NCBI RefSeq assembly: GCF_016863635.1
Contig: NZ_BOPG01000034.1
Location: 1 to 64,000, forward strand
Direction: 5' to 3'
DNA length: 64,000 nucleotides
Source of the DNA: Virgisporangium aurantiacum
GTDB taxonomy: Bacteria; Actinomycetota; Actinomycetes; Mycobacteriales; Micromonosporaceae
The position numbers were made by a program, and so were the translations under genes. Under the pieces are notes generated by a model. The model did no database searches and had not been told where the DNA came from. It was given only the letters and a program-made list of their open reading frames with translations. This document shows positions 35,366-43,386 of the stretch, piece after piece. Numbering within the stretch: position 1 is the first letter of the stretch; the number at the start of each line of letters is the position of its first letter.

Positions 35366-35562
35366 GTGACGAGTCTGCCGTTGACGGCAGAGAAATGCGA
35401 CCGGGAAAATGGACCGGTTTCATACCTTGGCCTGCGGATCCGGGCGCACGATCGGGTGAATTTGCCCCGGTCGATACGGGTCCGGACCGCCCTGCCGCCA
35501 CAGGCTCTGCCCATTCGTGCACAGCGATCCGACCCACCTTGAGATGATATTCACGCACCGCA
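35366..35562. other. Intergenic region between the LAL gene and pheT
   Basis: About 200 bases with no gene. It must hold the LAL promoter (leftward) and the pheT 3' end. The only clear element is a perfect palindrome, CTGCCGT TG ACGGCAG, at 35375-35390. The base composition is somewhat less G/C-rich than the neighbours. Confidence 0.5.
35375..35390. promoter_or_regulatory. Perfect palindrome, candidate operator
   Basis: CTGCCGT and ACGGCAG around TG, 7 base pairs perfect, ending about 10 bases from the LAL start codon. The loop of two bases is too tight for an RNA hairpin, so a protein-binding site, perhaps for the regulator itself, is more likely. Confidence 0.4.
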
Positions 35563-38034
35563 TCAGGCGCCGCGCAGCACCGCCCCGAACCGCGACGACG
35601 CGACGGCCACCGCCGCGTCACGGGCCGCAACCGCCTCCTCGACGGTCAGCGTGCGGTCCGGTGCCCGGAACGTGAGCTTGTAGGCGAGCGACTTGTGCCC
35701 GTCGCCCACCTGCGCGCCGGTGTAGACGTCGAACAACCGCAGCGACTCCAGCAGGTCACCCGCCCCCTCGACGAGCGCCTGCCGCACCTCCGCCGCCGGC
35801 GTCCCCGCGCCGACGATCAGCGCGACGTCGATGAGCGCCGGCGGGTAGCCGGAGATCGCCGGCGTCACCACCACGCCCGGCAGCGGCAGCGCGTCGAGGT
35901 CGAGCTCCATCGCGCAGGTGCGCGCCGGCAGGTTGAGCGCCGCGCAAACGGCCGGGTGCAGCTCACCGGCGTGCCCGACCACGACACCACTGTGTACGAG
36001 CTCGGCGCAGCGGCCGGGGTGCCACGGCGGGTTCGTGCCCGCCCGCACCTCCAGAACAGCGCCGGCTGCTTCGCCGACCCGCAGCGCGGCCTCGACCGCG
36101 TCGGCCCACGACGCCGGGCGGCCCGCGCCCCACCAGCCGGCCGGCTCGACGTCACCGGCGAACACCGCGGCGACGTGCCACGGCTGGCGTGGGACGAACG
36201 TCTCAGCTTTGGCGAGGTCCTCGTCGGCGGGCCGGTGGGCCACCGGCAACGCGGGCGGCTCGCCGCTACCCGTGGCGGGGTGGAACACCCGGCCGATCTC
36301 GAACAGGGCGACGTCGCGGTGCCCCCGGCCGATGTTGCGGCGCAGCGTCACCAGCAACGGCGGCAGCAGCGTCGTGCGCAGCGCCGGCTCCTCCTCGGAG
36401 ATCGGGTTGCGCAGCTTCACGCTCGCCCGGCGCGGGTCGTCGTCGGGGATGCCGAGCGTGTCGAGCGCGGCCTCGCCGACGAACGGGTAGCTCAGCACCT
36501 CCACCAGGCCGGCCTCGGCCAGCGAGCGGCCGACCGTGCGGCGGCGGCGCTGGGCCGGGGTGAGGCCGTTGCCGGGCGGGGCCACCGGCAGCAGGCTCTG
36601 GATCTTGTCGTACCCGTCGATCCGGATGACCTCCTCGGCCAGGTCGGCCGGGTCGGTGAGGTCGGGCCGCCAGGTCGGCGGCGTCACCACGAGCTCGTTA
36701 CCGTCGACGGACACCGCGCAGCCGATCTCGCGCAGGATGTCGGCGGCCCGCCCGTCGGCGTAGGGCACCCCGGCGACCCGGGCCGGCAGGTCGGCGTCGA
36801 TCGTCACCGGCGCGGTCACCGGGTGGACGTCGAAGTCGAGCACCTCGGCACCGGCCGTGCCGCCGCCGTGCTCGACGAGCAGCCGCACCGCCTTCTCGAT
36901 CGCCGGCAGCGCCAGTTCCCGGTCGACGCCGCGCTCCCACCGCTTCGACGCCTCGCTGCTCAGCCTGTGCCGCCGGCAGGTGCGGGCCACCATCACCGGG
37001 TCCCAGTGCGCCGCCTCGAACAGCACGTCGACGGTGTCGGGCTGCACCTCCGACGTCTCGCCGCCCATCACCGCGGCGAGCGAGATCGGGCCGGTGTCGT
37101 CGCAGATCACCATGTCCTCGGGGTCGAGCGTGCGCTTGACGCTGTCGAGCGTCGTCAGCTTCTCGCCCTTGCGGGCCCGCCGCACCAGCAGCGGCCCGTT
37201 GATCAGGCTGAGGTCGAACGCGTGCATCGGCTGCCCGAACTCGAGCATGAGGTAGTTGGTGATGTCGACGGGCAGGTTGATCGACCGCACGCCCGCCGCG
37301 ATCAGCCGGCGCCTCATCCACGACGGGCTCGCCGCCGTGGGGTCGACGCCGCGCACGGCGCGCGCCGCGAACCGGTCGCAGCCGGCCGGGTCGTCGATCG
37401 TGACCGGGTACGCCGGCTCCGCCGTCGCGCCGGGCGCGTCGATCGCCGCCGGGTCACGGAACGCCAGGCCGAGCGAGTGCGACAGCTCCCGCGCCAGGCC
37501 ACGCACCGACAGGCAGTAGCCGCGGTCGGGCGTCACGTTCAGCTCGACCACCGTGTCGTCGAGCCCGACGAACGGCCGCGCGTCGACACCGGGCACGACA
37601 CCGGCTTCGTCGGCCAGTTCGATGATGCCCTCGTGATCGTCGCTGACCCCGAGCTCGCGCCCGGAGCAGATCATGCCGTTCGAGATCTTGCCGTACGTCT
37701 TGCGGGCGCTGATCGTGAAGTCGCCCGGCAGCACGGCACCCGGCAGGGCGACCGCCACCAGCAACCCTGGACGCACGTTCGGCGCGCCGCAGATGATGCC
37801 CCGCGGTTCCCCATCGCCGACGTCGACCAGGCAGTAGTTGATCAGCTTCTTCAGGCCGGGCACCTGCTCGGCCTCGAGAACGCGACCGACCACGAGAGGA
37901 CCGGAAACCGCGGACCCCAGCGCCGTGATGCCCTCGACCTCGAGCCCGACCCGCACGAACGCGTTCTCGAGCCGCTCGGCGTCGAGGTCGGGAAGGTCGA
38001 CGTACTCCTTGAGCCACGAGAGGGAAACCTTCAT
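35563..38034 (-). CDS. pheT: Phenylalanyl-tRNA synthetase beta subunit
   Basis: 823-residue beta subunit of the heterotetrameric synthetase. Order of domains: N-terminal MKVSLSWLKEYVDL, tRNA-binding (EMAP-like) domain about 40-150, the B3/B4 editing domain about 210-370, B5 about 405-475, the inactive synthetase-like core, and the FDX-ACB tRNA anticodon domain over the last 90 residues. ATG 38034 follows the pheS stop by one base. Complete and ordinary. Confidence 0.97.
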   Translation of the reverse strand: MKVSLSWLKEYVDLPDLDAERLENAFVRVGLEVEGITALGSAVSGPLVVGRVLEAEQVPGLKKLINYCLVDVGDGEPRGIICGAPNVRPGLLVAVALPGAVLPGDFTISARKTYGKISNGMICSGRELGVSDDHEGIIELADEAGVVPGVDARPFVGLDDTVVELNVTPDRGYCLSVRGLARELSHSLGLAFRDPAAIDAPGATAEPAYPVTIDDPAGCDRFAARAVRGVDPTAASPSWMRRRLIAAGVRSINLPVDITNYLMLEFGQPMHAFDLSLINGPLLVRRARKGEKLTTLDSVKRTLDPEDMVICDDTGPISLAAVMGGETSEVQPDTVDVLFEAAHWDPVMVARTCRRHRLSSEASKRWERGVDRELALPAIEKAVRLLVEHGGGTAGAEVLDFDVHPVTAPVTIDADLPARVAGVPYADGRAADILREIGCAVSVDGNELVVTPPTWRPDLTDPADLAEEVIRIDGYDKIQSLLPVAPPGNGLTPAQRRRRTVGRSLAEAGLVEVLSYPFVGEAALDTLGIPDDDPRRASVKLRNPISEEEPALRTTLLPPLLVTLRRNIGRGHRDVALFEIGRVFHPATGSGEPPALPVAHRPADEDLAKAETFVPRQPWHVAAVFAGDVEPAGWWGAGRPASWADAVEAALRVGEAAGAVLEVRAGTNPPWHPGRCAELVHSGVVVGHAGELHPAVCAALNLPARTCAMELDLDALPLPGVVVTPAISGYPPALIDVALIVGAGTPAAEVRQALVEGAGDLLESLRLFDVYTGAQVGDGHKSLAYKLTFRAPDRTLTVEEAVAARDAAVAVASSRFGAVLRGA

Positions 38035-38035
38035 G

Positions 38036-39085
38036 TCAGCCCTCCGTCCCGAACGCGCGGGAGAACCGCACGTCGCCCTCGACCATGTCGCGCATGTCGG
38101 TCGCCTCGTTGCGGAACATCAGCGTCCGCTCGATGCCCATGCCGAACGCGAACCCGCTGTAGACGTCGGGGTCGACCCCGCACGCCCGCAGCACGCGCGG
38201 GTTGACCATGCCGCAGCCGCCCCACTCGATCCACCGCGGACCGCCCTTGGCCTGCGGGAACCACAGGTCCATCTCGGCGCTCGGCTCGGTGAACGGGAAG
38301 TACGACGGGCGCAGCCGGGTGCGCGCCTGCGGACCGAACATCGCCCGGGCGAAGTGGTCGAGCGTCCCCTTGAGGTGGCCCATCGTGATGCCCTTGTCGA
38401 CCACCAGGCCCTCGACCTGGTGGAACACCGGCGTGTGGGTCGCGTCGAGCTCGTCGGTGCGGTAGACCCGGCCCGGGCAGACGACGTAGATCGGCGGCTT
38501 GTGGGTGAGCATCGTGCGCGCCTGCGCCGGCGACGTGTGCGTGCGCAGCACCAGCCCCGGCGCGTCGACGAAGAACGTGTCCATCATCGTGCGCGACGGG
38601 TGGTCGGGCTCGATGTTGAGCGCGTCGAAGTTGTACCACTCCAGCTCGACCTCGGGACCCTCGGCGATCTCGTAACCCATGCCGACGAACAGGTCACCGA
38701 TGTGGTCCATCAGCGTGGTGAGCGGGTGCCGGGCACCGCGCGGGCGGCGGGCCACCGGCAGCGTGACGTCGACGGCCTCGTCGCGCAGCACCCGCGTCTC
38801 GCGTTCGGCGACGAGCTCGGCGTGCCGCGCGTCGTACGCGGCCTGGATCGCGGTGCGCGCCACGTTGACGCGCTTGCCCGCGTCGGCCTTCGCGGCGGGC
38901 GGCAGCGCGCCGATCTCGCGCCGCGCCAGCGCGACGGGCGCTCGGTCGCCGAGGTGCGCGGGGCGCGTCTGGACCAGCGCGTCGAGATCGTGTGCCGCCG
39001 CGAACGCCTTCTCGGCACCGGTGACGGCGTCGTCGAGGGCGGTCTGATCGAGCAGCGCGACCTGCTTGGGGTCGTAGTCAGCCAT
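38036..39085 (-). CDS. pheS: Phenylalanyl-tRNA synthetase alpha subunit
   Basis: 349-residue catalytic subunit, class II. A coiled coil fills the first 90 residues. Motif 2 region HTSPAQARTM and VYRTDELDATH, then motif 3 GFAFGMGIERTLMF near the end. ATG 39085. A TAGACT-like -10 element lies at 39124-39119, downstream of the hairpin that ends the previous gene, which would give an untranslated leader of some 25 bases. pheS and pheT form an operon. Confidence 0.97.
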   Translation of the reverse strand: MADYDPKQVALLDQTALDDAVTGAEKAFAAAHDLDALVQTRPAHLGDRAPVALARREIGALPPAAKADAGKRVNVARTAIQAAYDARHAELVAERETRVLRDEAVDVTLPVARRPRGARHPLTTLMDHIGDLFVGMGYEIAEGPEVELEWYNFDALNIEPDHPSRTMMDTFFVDAPGLVLRTHTSPAQARTMLTHKPPIYVVCPGRVYRTDELDATHTPVFHQVEGLVVDKGITMGHLKGTLDHFARAMFGPQARTRLRPSYFPFTEPSAEMDLWFPQAKGGPRWIEWGGCGMVNPRVLRACGVDPDVYSGFAFGMGIERTLMFRNEATDMRDMVEGDVRFSRAFGTEG

Positions 39086-39146
39086 GATGAATGGAATCTC
39101 CCGGGAGGAATCGGCGCCTAGTCTAGGTACCTGCGGCTGTGCCGCC

Positions 39147-39181
39147 GCCCACCGGGTCTCTCGCGCTACAGCCCGGTGGGC
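39147..39181 (-). terminator. Strong hairpin after the SpoU methyltransferase gene
   Basis: GCCCACCGGG (39147-39156) and CCCGGTGGGC (39172-39181) are perfect inverted repeats of 10 base pairs around 15 bases. It begins 4 bases past the methyltransferase stop and precedes the pheS promoter. There is no T-run, so termination is probable but not of the classical intrinsic type; it could also attenuate read-through into pheS. Confidence 0.55.
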
Positions 39182-39184
39182 TGG

Positions 39185-39976
39185 CTAAAGGTCCGCACGG
39201 TGACTCCTCTGCTCGGCCGCACTAGCGTACAGACACACCGCGGCGGCGGCCGCGAGGTTCAGGCTCTCGGCGCGGCCGTAGAGCGGCACCCGCACCCGGT
39301 GGTCGGCGGCGCCCGCCAGTTCCGGCGGCAGGCCGTGCGCCTCCGAGCCGAACAGCCACGCGGTGTCGTTCTTCAGCGGCGCGTCGGGCAGGGCCACCGG
39401 GCCGTAGCCGTCGGCGGCGAGCACCGTGTAGCCGCCGTCCTTCAGGGCCTTCACCACCGCGAGCGGGTCGGCGTCGCGCACGACGTCGAGGTGGAAGAGG
39501 CTGCCGGCGCTCGACCGCACGGCCTTGCCGTTGTAGGGGTCGACGGCGTCGCCGGCGAAGACGACCGCGCCGGCACCGGCCGCGTCGGCGGTGCGCAGCA
39601 CGGTGCCGGCGTTACCCGGGTCGCGGATCTCGCAGAGCACCGCGATCAGGCGCGGCCGCCGGGCGAGGGCGTCGGTCAAGGGGACGTCGAGCGCGCGGCA
39701 CACCGCGACCAGCCCCTGCGGGTGCACGGTCTCGGCGAGCCCGTCGAGGGCGGCGTCGGTGACCGTCCACACCGGAGCGTCGCCCGCAGCGCCAACGACG
39801 TCACCGTGCAGTTCCAACGCCGCGGCGGTGCCGAACAGCTCGACCACGTGCCCGGCCGCCTCGCGGACCGCCTGCGGGCCTTCGGCCAGGAAGAGGCCGG
39901 CCTGGTCGCGGGCGCGGCGGCGCTGCAGTTTCCGGGCAGAAAGAACCCGGGGCGACCGTGCCGAGAATGGCGTCAC
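39185..39976 (-). CDS. SpoU/TrmH-family RNA 2'-O-methyltransferase
   Basis: About 263 residues. The knotted SPOUT fold motifs are intact: motif 1 EIRDPGNAGTVLRTADAAG, motif 2 LFGSEAHGL, motif 3 VRVPLYGRAESLNLAAAAAV. The enzyme methylates ribose 2'-O in rRNA or tRNA; the site cannot be told. Start GTG 39976 (VTPFSARSPRVL) is preferred; a TTG at 39988 is possible. It lies 25 bases after rplT and probably shares its mRNA, a common arrangement in actinomycetes. Confidence 0.92.
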   Translation of the reverse strand: MTPFSARSPRVLSARKLQRRRARDQAGLFLAEGPQAVREAAGHVVELFGTAAALELHGDVVGAAGDAPVWTVTDAALDGLAETVHPQGLVAVCRALDVPLTDALARRPRLIAVLCEIRDPGNAGTVLRTADAAGAGAVVFAGDAVDPYNGKAVRSSAGSLFHLDVVRDADPLAVVKALKDGGYTVLAADGYGPVALPDAPLKNDTAWLFGSEAHGLPPELAGAADHRVRVPLYGRAESLNLAAAAAVCLYASAAEQRSHRADL

Positions 39977-40001
39977 CCCGGGTCGCAATCCGTGTTGCCG
40001 G

Positions 40002-40388
40002 TCAGGCGGCGGCGGGCTGGGTGCCGCCGTGGTCGGCGACGGCCTGCTTGGCCACGGCGACGATGCCGGCGAACGCCTTCTCGTCGGTGACGGCGAGATC
40101 GGCGAGGATCTTGCGGTCGACCTCGATCCCGGCCAGTTTGAGGCCCTGGATCAGGCGGTTGTAGGTGAGCCCGTTGGCGCGGGCCGCCGCGTTGATCCGG
40201 GTGATCCACAGCTGGCGGAAGTCGCCCTTGCGGTCGCGCCGGTCACGGTAGGCGTACTGCATCGAGTGCAGCATCTGCTCCTTGGCCTTGCGGTAGAGCC
40301 GGGACCGCTGGCCCCGGTAACCGCTGGCGCCCTCAAGGACTGTGCGGCGCTTCTTCTGGGCGTTGACCGCCCGCTTCACGCGTGCCAC
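40002..40388 (-). CDS. rplT: 50S ribosomal protein L20
   Basis: 128 residues. MARVKRAVNAQKKRR, the RGQRSRLYRKAKEQ helix and DRKGDFRQLWITRINAAAR are diagnostic. L20 organises 23S rRNA early in assembly and in many bacteria represses this operon by binding the leader RNA. GTG 40388 with GAGGAG about 9 bases upstream. Confidence 0.97.
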   Translation of the reverse strand: MARVKRAVNAQKKRRTVLEGASGYRGQRSRLYRKAKEQMLHSMQYAYRDRRDRKGDFRQLWITRINAAARANGLTYNRLIQGLKLAGIEVDRKILADLAVTDEKAFAGIVAVAKQAVADHGGTQPAAA

Positions 40389-40468
40389 TGGCTTGTACTC
40401 CTCATCAATGACCGGCCGCTGTCCCAGCAGGCCGGTCTACTTCTAATCGGGTGGTGAGGACGCGCGTG

Positions 40469-40663
40469 TCAGCGGCCCAGGAGCCTCTTGATCCGCTTCG
40501 TGTCGGCCTTGGTGAGCACGACCCTGCCCGTGAGACGGCGGGTGCGGGTGGACGACTTGCCCTCGAGCAGGTGGCGCTTGCCCGCCTGCTCGGAGACCAC
40601 CTTGCCGGTGCCCGTCAACCGCACACGCTTACCCATGCCGGTGTGGCTCTTCATCTTCGGCAC
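40469..40663 (-). CDS. rpmI: 50S ribosomal protein L35
   Basis: 64 residues, basic; PKMKSHTGMGKRVRLTGTGKV and the end KADTKRIKRLLGR are typical. GTG 40663 with GAGGAAG five bases or so upstream. It lies 169 bases after infC and 80 before rplT, the standard infC-rpmI-rplT order. Confidence 0.97.
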   Translation of the reverse strand: MPKMKSHTGMGKRVRLTGTGKVVSEQAGKRHLLEGKSSTRTRRLTGRVVLTKADTKRIKRLLGR

Positions 40664-40686
40664 TGAACTTCCTCTTCCCTAGCTGG

Positions 40687-40714
40687 CCAGCACCCACCTG
40701 TCGGCAGGTGCTGG
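40687..40714 (-). other. Hairpin between infC and rpmI
   Basis: CCAGCAC (40687-40693) and CCTG (40697-40700) pair with CAGGTGCTGG (40705-40714), a stem of 11 pairs with a three-base bulge and a TCGG loop. It lies in the infC-rpmI spacer. It could be a partial terminator, a processing stem or an L20-binding element; there is no T-run. Confidence 0.45.
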
Positions 40715-40832
40715 TCGGCGCTCGCTGTTGGCCGATATTCGGGCTGGCCGAAATTCGGGGCTGGCGCCATCAATCGCGGCACCCGTCAGCCCAGTGCCGT
40801 CATCCGTTCGTACTCCTGCTACCCGGCGCGCG

Positions 40833-41423
40833 CTACGCGATCGCCTCCGGCGCCTCCGGCGTCTCCCGCGGTTCGGACTTCGCCGCGTGAGCCGCCACGG
40901 CGGCAGCCTTGGTCGCCCGGTGCGGGGCGATCACCATGATCATGTTTCGGCCGTCCTGCTTCGGAGCGGCCTCGACGAAACCGAGCTCCCCGACCTCCTC
41001 GGACAGCTTCCGCAGGAGCCGGAAACCCAGCTCCGGGCGGCTCTGCTCGCGGCCGCGGAACATGATCGTCACCTTGACCTTGTCGCCTGCCTTGAGGAAC
41101 CGCACGACGTGACCCTTCTTGGTCTCGTAGTCGTGCGAGTCGATCTTCGGGCGGAGCTTCATTTCCTTGATGACGGTCTGTTGCTGGTTACGCCGCGCTT
41201 CGCGCGCCTTCAGTGCGCTCTCGTACTTGAACTTGCCGAAGTCCATGAGCTTGCACACCGGAGGGCGCGCCATCGGCGCAACCTCGACCAGATCCAGGTC
41301 GACATCGGCGGCCAGTTGCAGGGCTCGCTCGAGCGGGACGATGCCCACCTGCTCACCCTCGGGGCCGACCAACCGTACTTCGCGTGCTCGGATCTGCTCG
41401 TTGACGCGTGGCTCGACGCTGAT
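40833..41423 (-). CDS. infC: Translation initiation factor IF-3, ATC start
   Basis: 196 residues if translation begins at ATC 41423. This start gives the conserved IF-3 N-terminus EPRVNEQIRAREVRLVGPEGEQVG, which a TTG start at 41372 would lose. AGGAGG lies four bases before the ATC. No ATG, GTG or TTG occurs in frame between the upstream TAA (41447-41445) and that TTG. IF-3 proofreads start codons and, in E. coli, limits its own synthesis through an AUU start; an AUC start would serve the same feedback. The C-terminal domain (KPKIDSHDYE-like, LKAGDKVKVTIMFRGRE) is intact, followed by an Ala-rich tail. Confidence 0.95.
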   Translation of the reverse strand: MSVEPRVNEQIRAREVRLVGPEGEQVGIVPLERALQLAADVDLDLVEVAPMARPPVCKLMDFGKFKYESALKAREARRNQQQTVIKEMKLRPKIDSHDYETKKGHVVRFLKAGDKVKVTIMFRGREQSRPELGFRLLRKLSEEVGELGFVEAAPKQDGRNMIMVIAPHRATKAAAVAAHAAKSEPRETPEAPEAIA

Positions 41424-41433
41424 GGGGCCTCCT
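41421..41433 (-). promoter_or_regulatory. infC ribosome binding site and ATC start codon
   Basis: AGGAGG (41433-41428), four C, then ATC (41423-41421). The site is close to a perfect anti-16S match, as expected if it must support an unusual start codon. Confidence 0.8.
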
Positions 41434-41522
41434 CGATTGGTCCTTTACTTGGGTACTGCACATGCTGAGGTACTTCCCGCAAAACCGGCCACACCGGCGC
41501 ATCGAGGGCAGGAAAGCGAATA

Positions 41523-41554
41523 GGCCCCGGAGCATGCCTGCGCATGCTGGGGCC
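41523..41554 (-). terminator. Strong hairpin in the infC leader, candidate attenuator
   Basis: On the minus strand GGCCCC AGCATGC, loop GCAG, GCATGCT, two unpaired C, GGGGCC: 13 base pairs with one small bulge, 100 bases ahead of the infC start. A moderately T-rich stretch (TATTCGCTTTCC) follows. It is a good candidate for an attenuator or a ribosomal-protein target. Confidence 0.5.
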
Positions 41555-41684
41555 CGCTCGACCGATCGGCTGGCACACCGAACACGCTGCCCCTTTTATG
41601 GGCGAGCATGCCGGTGAACCGGCACCGACCGGACCCGGCCACCGTAGCGGCGACACGGGTGGGAGCGGAGCTCCGCTTTACCTA

Positions 41685-41699
41685 CCGCCGAAACGGCGG
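41685..41699 (-). terminator. Hairpin after the PH-domain gene
   Basis: CCGCCG, three bases, CGGCGG: perfect 6-pair stem 55 bases past the stop of the PH-domain gene. It may end the riboflavin-histidine transcript. No T-run follows. Confidence 0.4.
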
Positions 41700-41753
41700 A
41701 GTGGTCGACTCAGGGAACAGAGTACCAGGTACGGAACGTCACCTGCGTGCCAC

Positions 41754-42215
41754 CTATTCCGGCGCCGCCGGGACCTGCGTGTACCTGGCGTGCATCGCGC
41801 GCAACGCCCGTACCGCCCGTACCGCGTGCTCCTTGTCGGCGGCCTGGATCGCCAGCACCGAGATCAGGTCGTCGTCCTGGAGGTCGAGCGTCACCCACGG
41901 GGCGCCGCGCCGGAACGAGACCTCGCGCACCACGCCCCACGGAAGGTCGGTGGTGCCGAAGAGGTTCCGCACCCGCACGCCGCGGGCGTCGGCCTCCAGG
42001 CTCGGCCGGGCCAGCAGCAGCGACCCGGCGGCCAGCAGCACGCCGAGCAGGACCATCGCCACGTGGTCGGGCGTCTCGAACACGGCGCCCGTCTCGTTGA
42101 ACGTGCCCCGCAGGCTGAACGAGATCCCGACGAACACCGCCACGATCACCGGCGCCGCGATGTACACCATGATCCGGATCCGCCGCGGCCGGACCCGCAG
42201 CACGTCGTCACTCAC
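41754..42215 (-). CDS. PH-domain membrane protein
   Basis: 153 residues with two membrane helices near the N-terminus (about 13-33 and 50-70) followed by a bacterial PH-like domain (LEADARGVRVRNLFGTTDLPWGVVREV and a terminal helix). Function unknown. The same gene often follows hisG in actinomycetes. GTG 42215, 16 bases after hisG, so it is likely the last gene of that transcript. Confidence 0.85.
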   Translation of the reverse strand: MSDDVLRVRPRRIRIMVYIAAPVIVAVFVGISFSLRGTFNETGAVFETPDHVAMVLLGVLLAAGSLLLARPSLEADARGVRVRNLFGTTDLPWGVVREVSFRRGAPWVTLDLQDDDLISVLAIQAADKEHAVRAVRALRAMHARYTQVPAAPE

Positions 42216-42231
42216 GTATCCGAGTCTCCCA

Positions 42232-43080
42232 CTACAACCGGCTGGCGCGGATGTCGGTCACCAGGATGGCGCGGGCGCCGGCCTCGTAGAGCTCGTCCAT
42301 GATCCGGTGGACCTCGGCCCGCAGCACCATCGCGTTGACGGCCACCCAGCCCTCGCGGCGCAGCGGCGAGATCGTCGGCGACTCGATGCCCGGCGTGAGC
42401 GCCACCGCGGCGTCGAGCTGGTCGGTCGGCACGTCGTAGGCGATCATCACGTACCGCCGGGCGACCAGGACGCCCTGCAGCCGGCGGATCAGCTGGGTGA
42501 TCCCGGGCAGGTCCGGCCCGTCGGCCCGCCCGATCAGCACCGCCGACGACCGCAGGATCGGCTCCCCGACGGTCACCAGCCCGAGCTGGCGCAGCGTGGC
42601 GCCGGTCTCCACCACGTCGGCGATGACGTCGGCCACGCCGAGGCGGATCGCGTTCTCCACGGCGCCGTCGAGCCGGATCACCCCGGCCGAGACGCCGAGC
42701 TCGGTCAGGTGGCGGCGGACCACGCCCGGGTAGGAGGTGGCGATGCGGCGGCCGGCGAGCTGTGCCGGCGACCCGTCGTTGCCGTCGGGCGCGGCCGCGA
42801 AGCGGAACGTGGCCCCGCCGAAGTCGAGGTCCATCACCTCCTCGGCACCGGACTCGGCGTCGAGCAGCAGGTCGCGGCCGGTGATGCCGAGCGCGAGATC
42901 ACCGGAGCCCACGTAGGTCGCGATGTCGCGCGGGCGCAGGTAGAAGAACTCGACGTCGTTGGCGCTGTCGACGCAGATGAGGTCGCGGTCGGACGAGCGC
43001 TGCCGGTAACCGGCCTCCCGCAGCATCTGCGCGGCGGGCTGGGACAGCGTCCCCTTGTTGGGGACGGCGATGCGCAGCAC
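42232..43080 (-). CDS. hisG: ATP phosphoribosyltransferase, long form
   Basis: 282 residues; first step of histidine synthesis, joining ATP and PRPP. MLRIAVPNKGTLS and the PRPP loop region DGAVENAIRLGVADVIADVVETG are typical. The extra C-terminal ACT-like domain (about 210-282) marks the long, histidine-inhibited form that works without HisZ. GTG 43080, 10 bases after hisE. Confidence 0.97.
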   Translation of the reverse strand: MLRIAVPNKGTLSQPAAQMLREAGYRQRSSDRDLICVDSANDVEFFYLRPRDIATYVGSGDLALGITGRDLLLDAESGAEEVMDLDFGGATFRFAAAPDGNDGSPAQLAGRRIATSYPGVVRRHLTELGVSAGVIRLDGAVENAIRLGVADVIADVVETGATLRQLGLVTVGEPILRSSAVLIGRADGPDLPGITQLIRRLQGVLVARRYVMIAYDVPTDQLDAAVALTPGIESPTISPLRREGWVAVNAMVLRAEVHRIMDELYEAGARAILVTDIRASRL

Positions 43081-43090
43081 GGGCCCTCCC

Positions 43091-43354
43091 CTACAGGTAC
43101 CGGTAGACGTCGCTGAGCGTCAGGCCCTTGGCCAGCATCAGCACCTGCACCTGGTACAGCAGTTGGGAGATCTCCTCCGCGGCGCGCTCCGGGCTCTCAT
43201 GCTCGGCGGCCATCCACGACTCGGCCGCCTCCTCGACGACCTTCTTCCCGATCGAGTGCACCCCCCGCTCCAGGGCGGCGACGGTTCCCGATCCCGGCGT
43301 GCGGGCGGCGGCCTTGGCCGACAGCTCCTCGAACAGCGCGTCGAAGGTTTTCAC
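43091..43354 (-). CDS. hisE: Phosphoribosyl-ATP pyrophosphatase
   Basis: 87 residues; second step of histidine synthesis. VKTFDALFEELSAK and the catalytic acidic helix GKKVVEEAAESWMAA are conserved, ending in the usual LSDVYRYL. GTG 43354 fits the family start; a GTG at 43372 would add six residues. 32 bases after ribH and 10 before hisG: the two pathways share one run of genes, a common actinomycete arrangement. Confidence 0.95.
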   Translation of the reverse strand: MKTFDALFEELSAKAAARTPGSGTVAALERGVHSIGKKVVEEAAESWMAAEHESPERAAEEISQLLYQVQVLMLAKGLTLSDVYRYL

Positions 43355-43386
43355 GAGGCGCCATTCTGTCACCGGGGCCGGAAAGA

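Larger units (their letters stand above)
41424..41753 (-). other. infC leader region, 330 bases without a gene
   Basis: No supported coding sequence. Read leftward it contains, in order, a hairpin at 41699-41685 just after the PH-domain gene, a short palindrome around GCGGAGCTCCGC (about 41664-41675), and a long stem at 41554-41523. The length and structure fit a transcript leader that regulates infC-rpmI-rplT. I cannot identify the promoter with confidence. Confidence 0.5.

Noticed and set aside
35695..38205. Long open frame of 836 codons opposite pheT
   Set aside because: Same shadow pattern; the pheT frame shows every expected domain.
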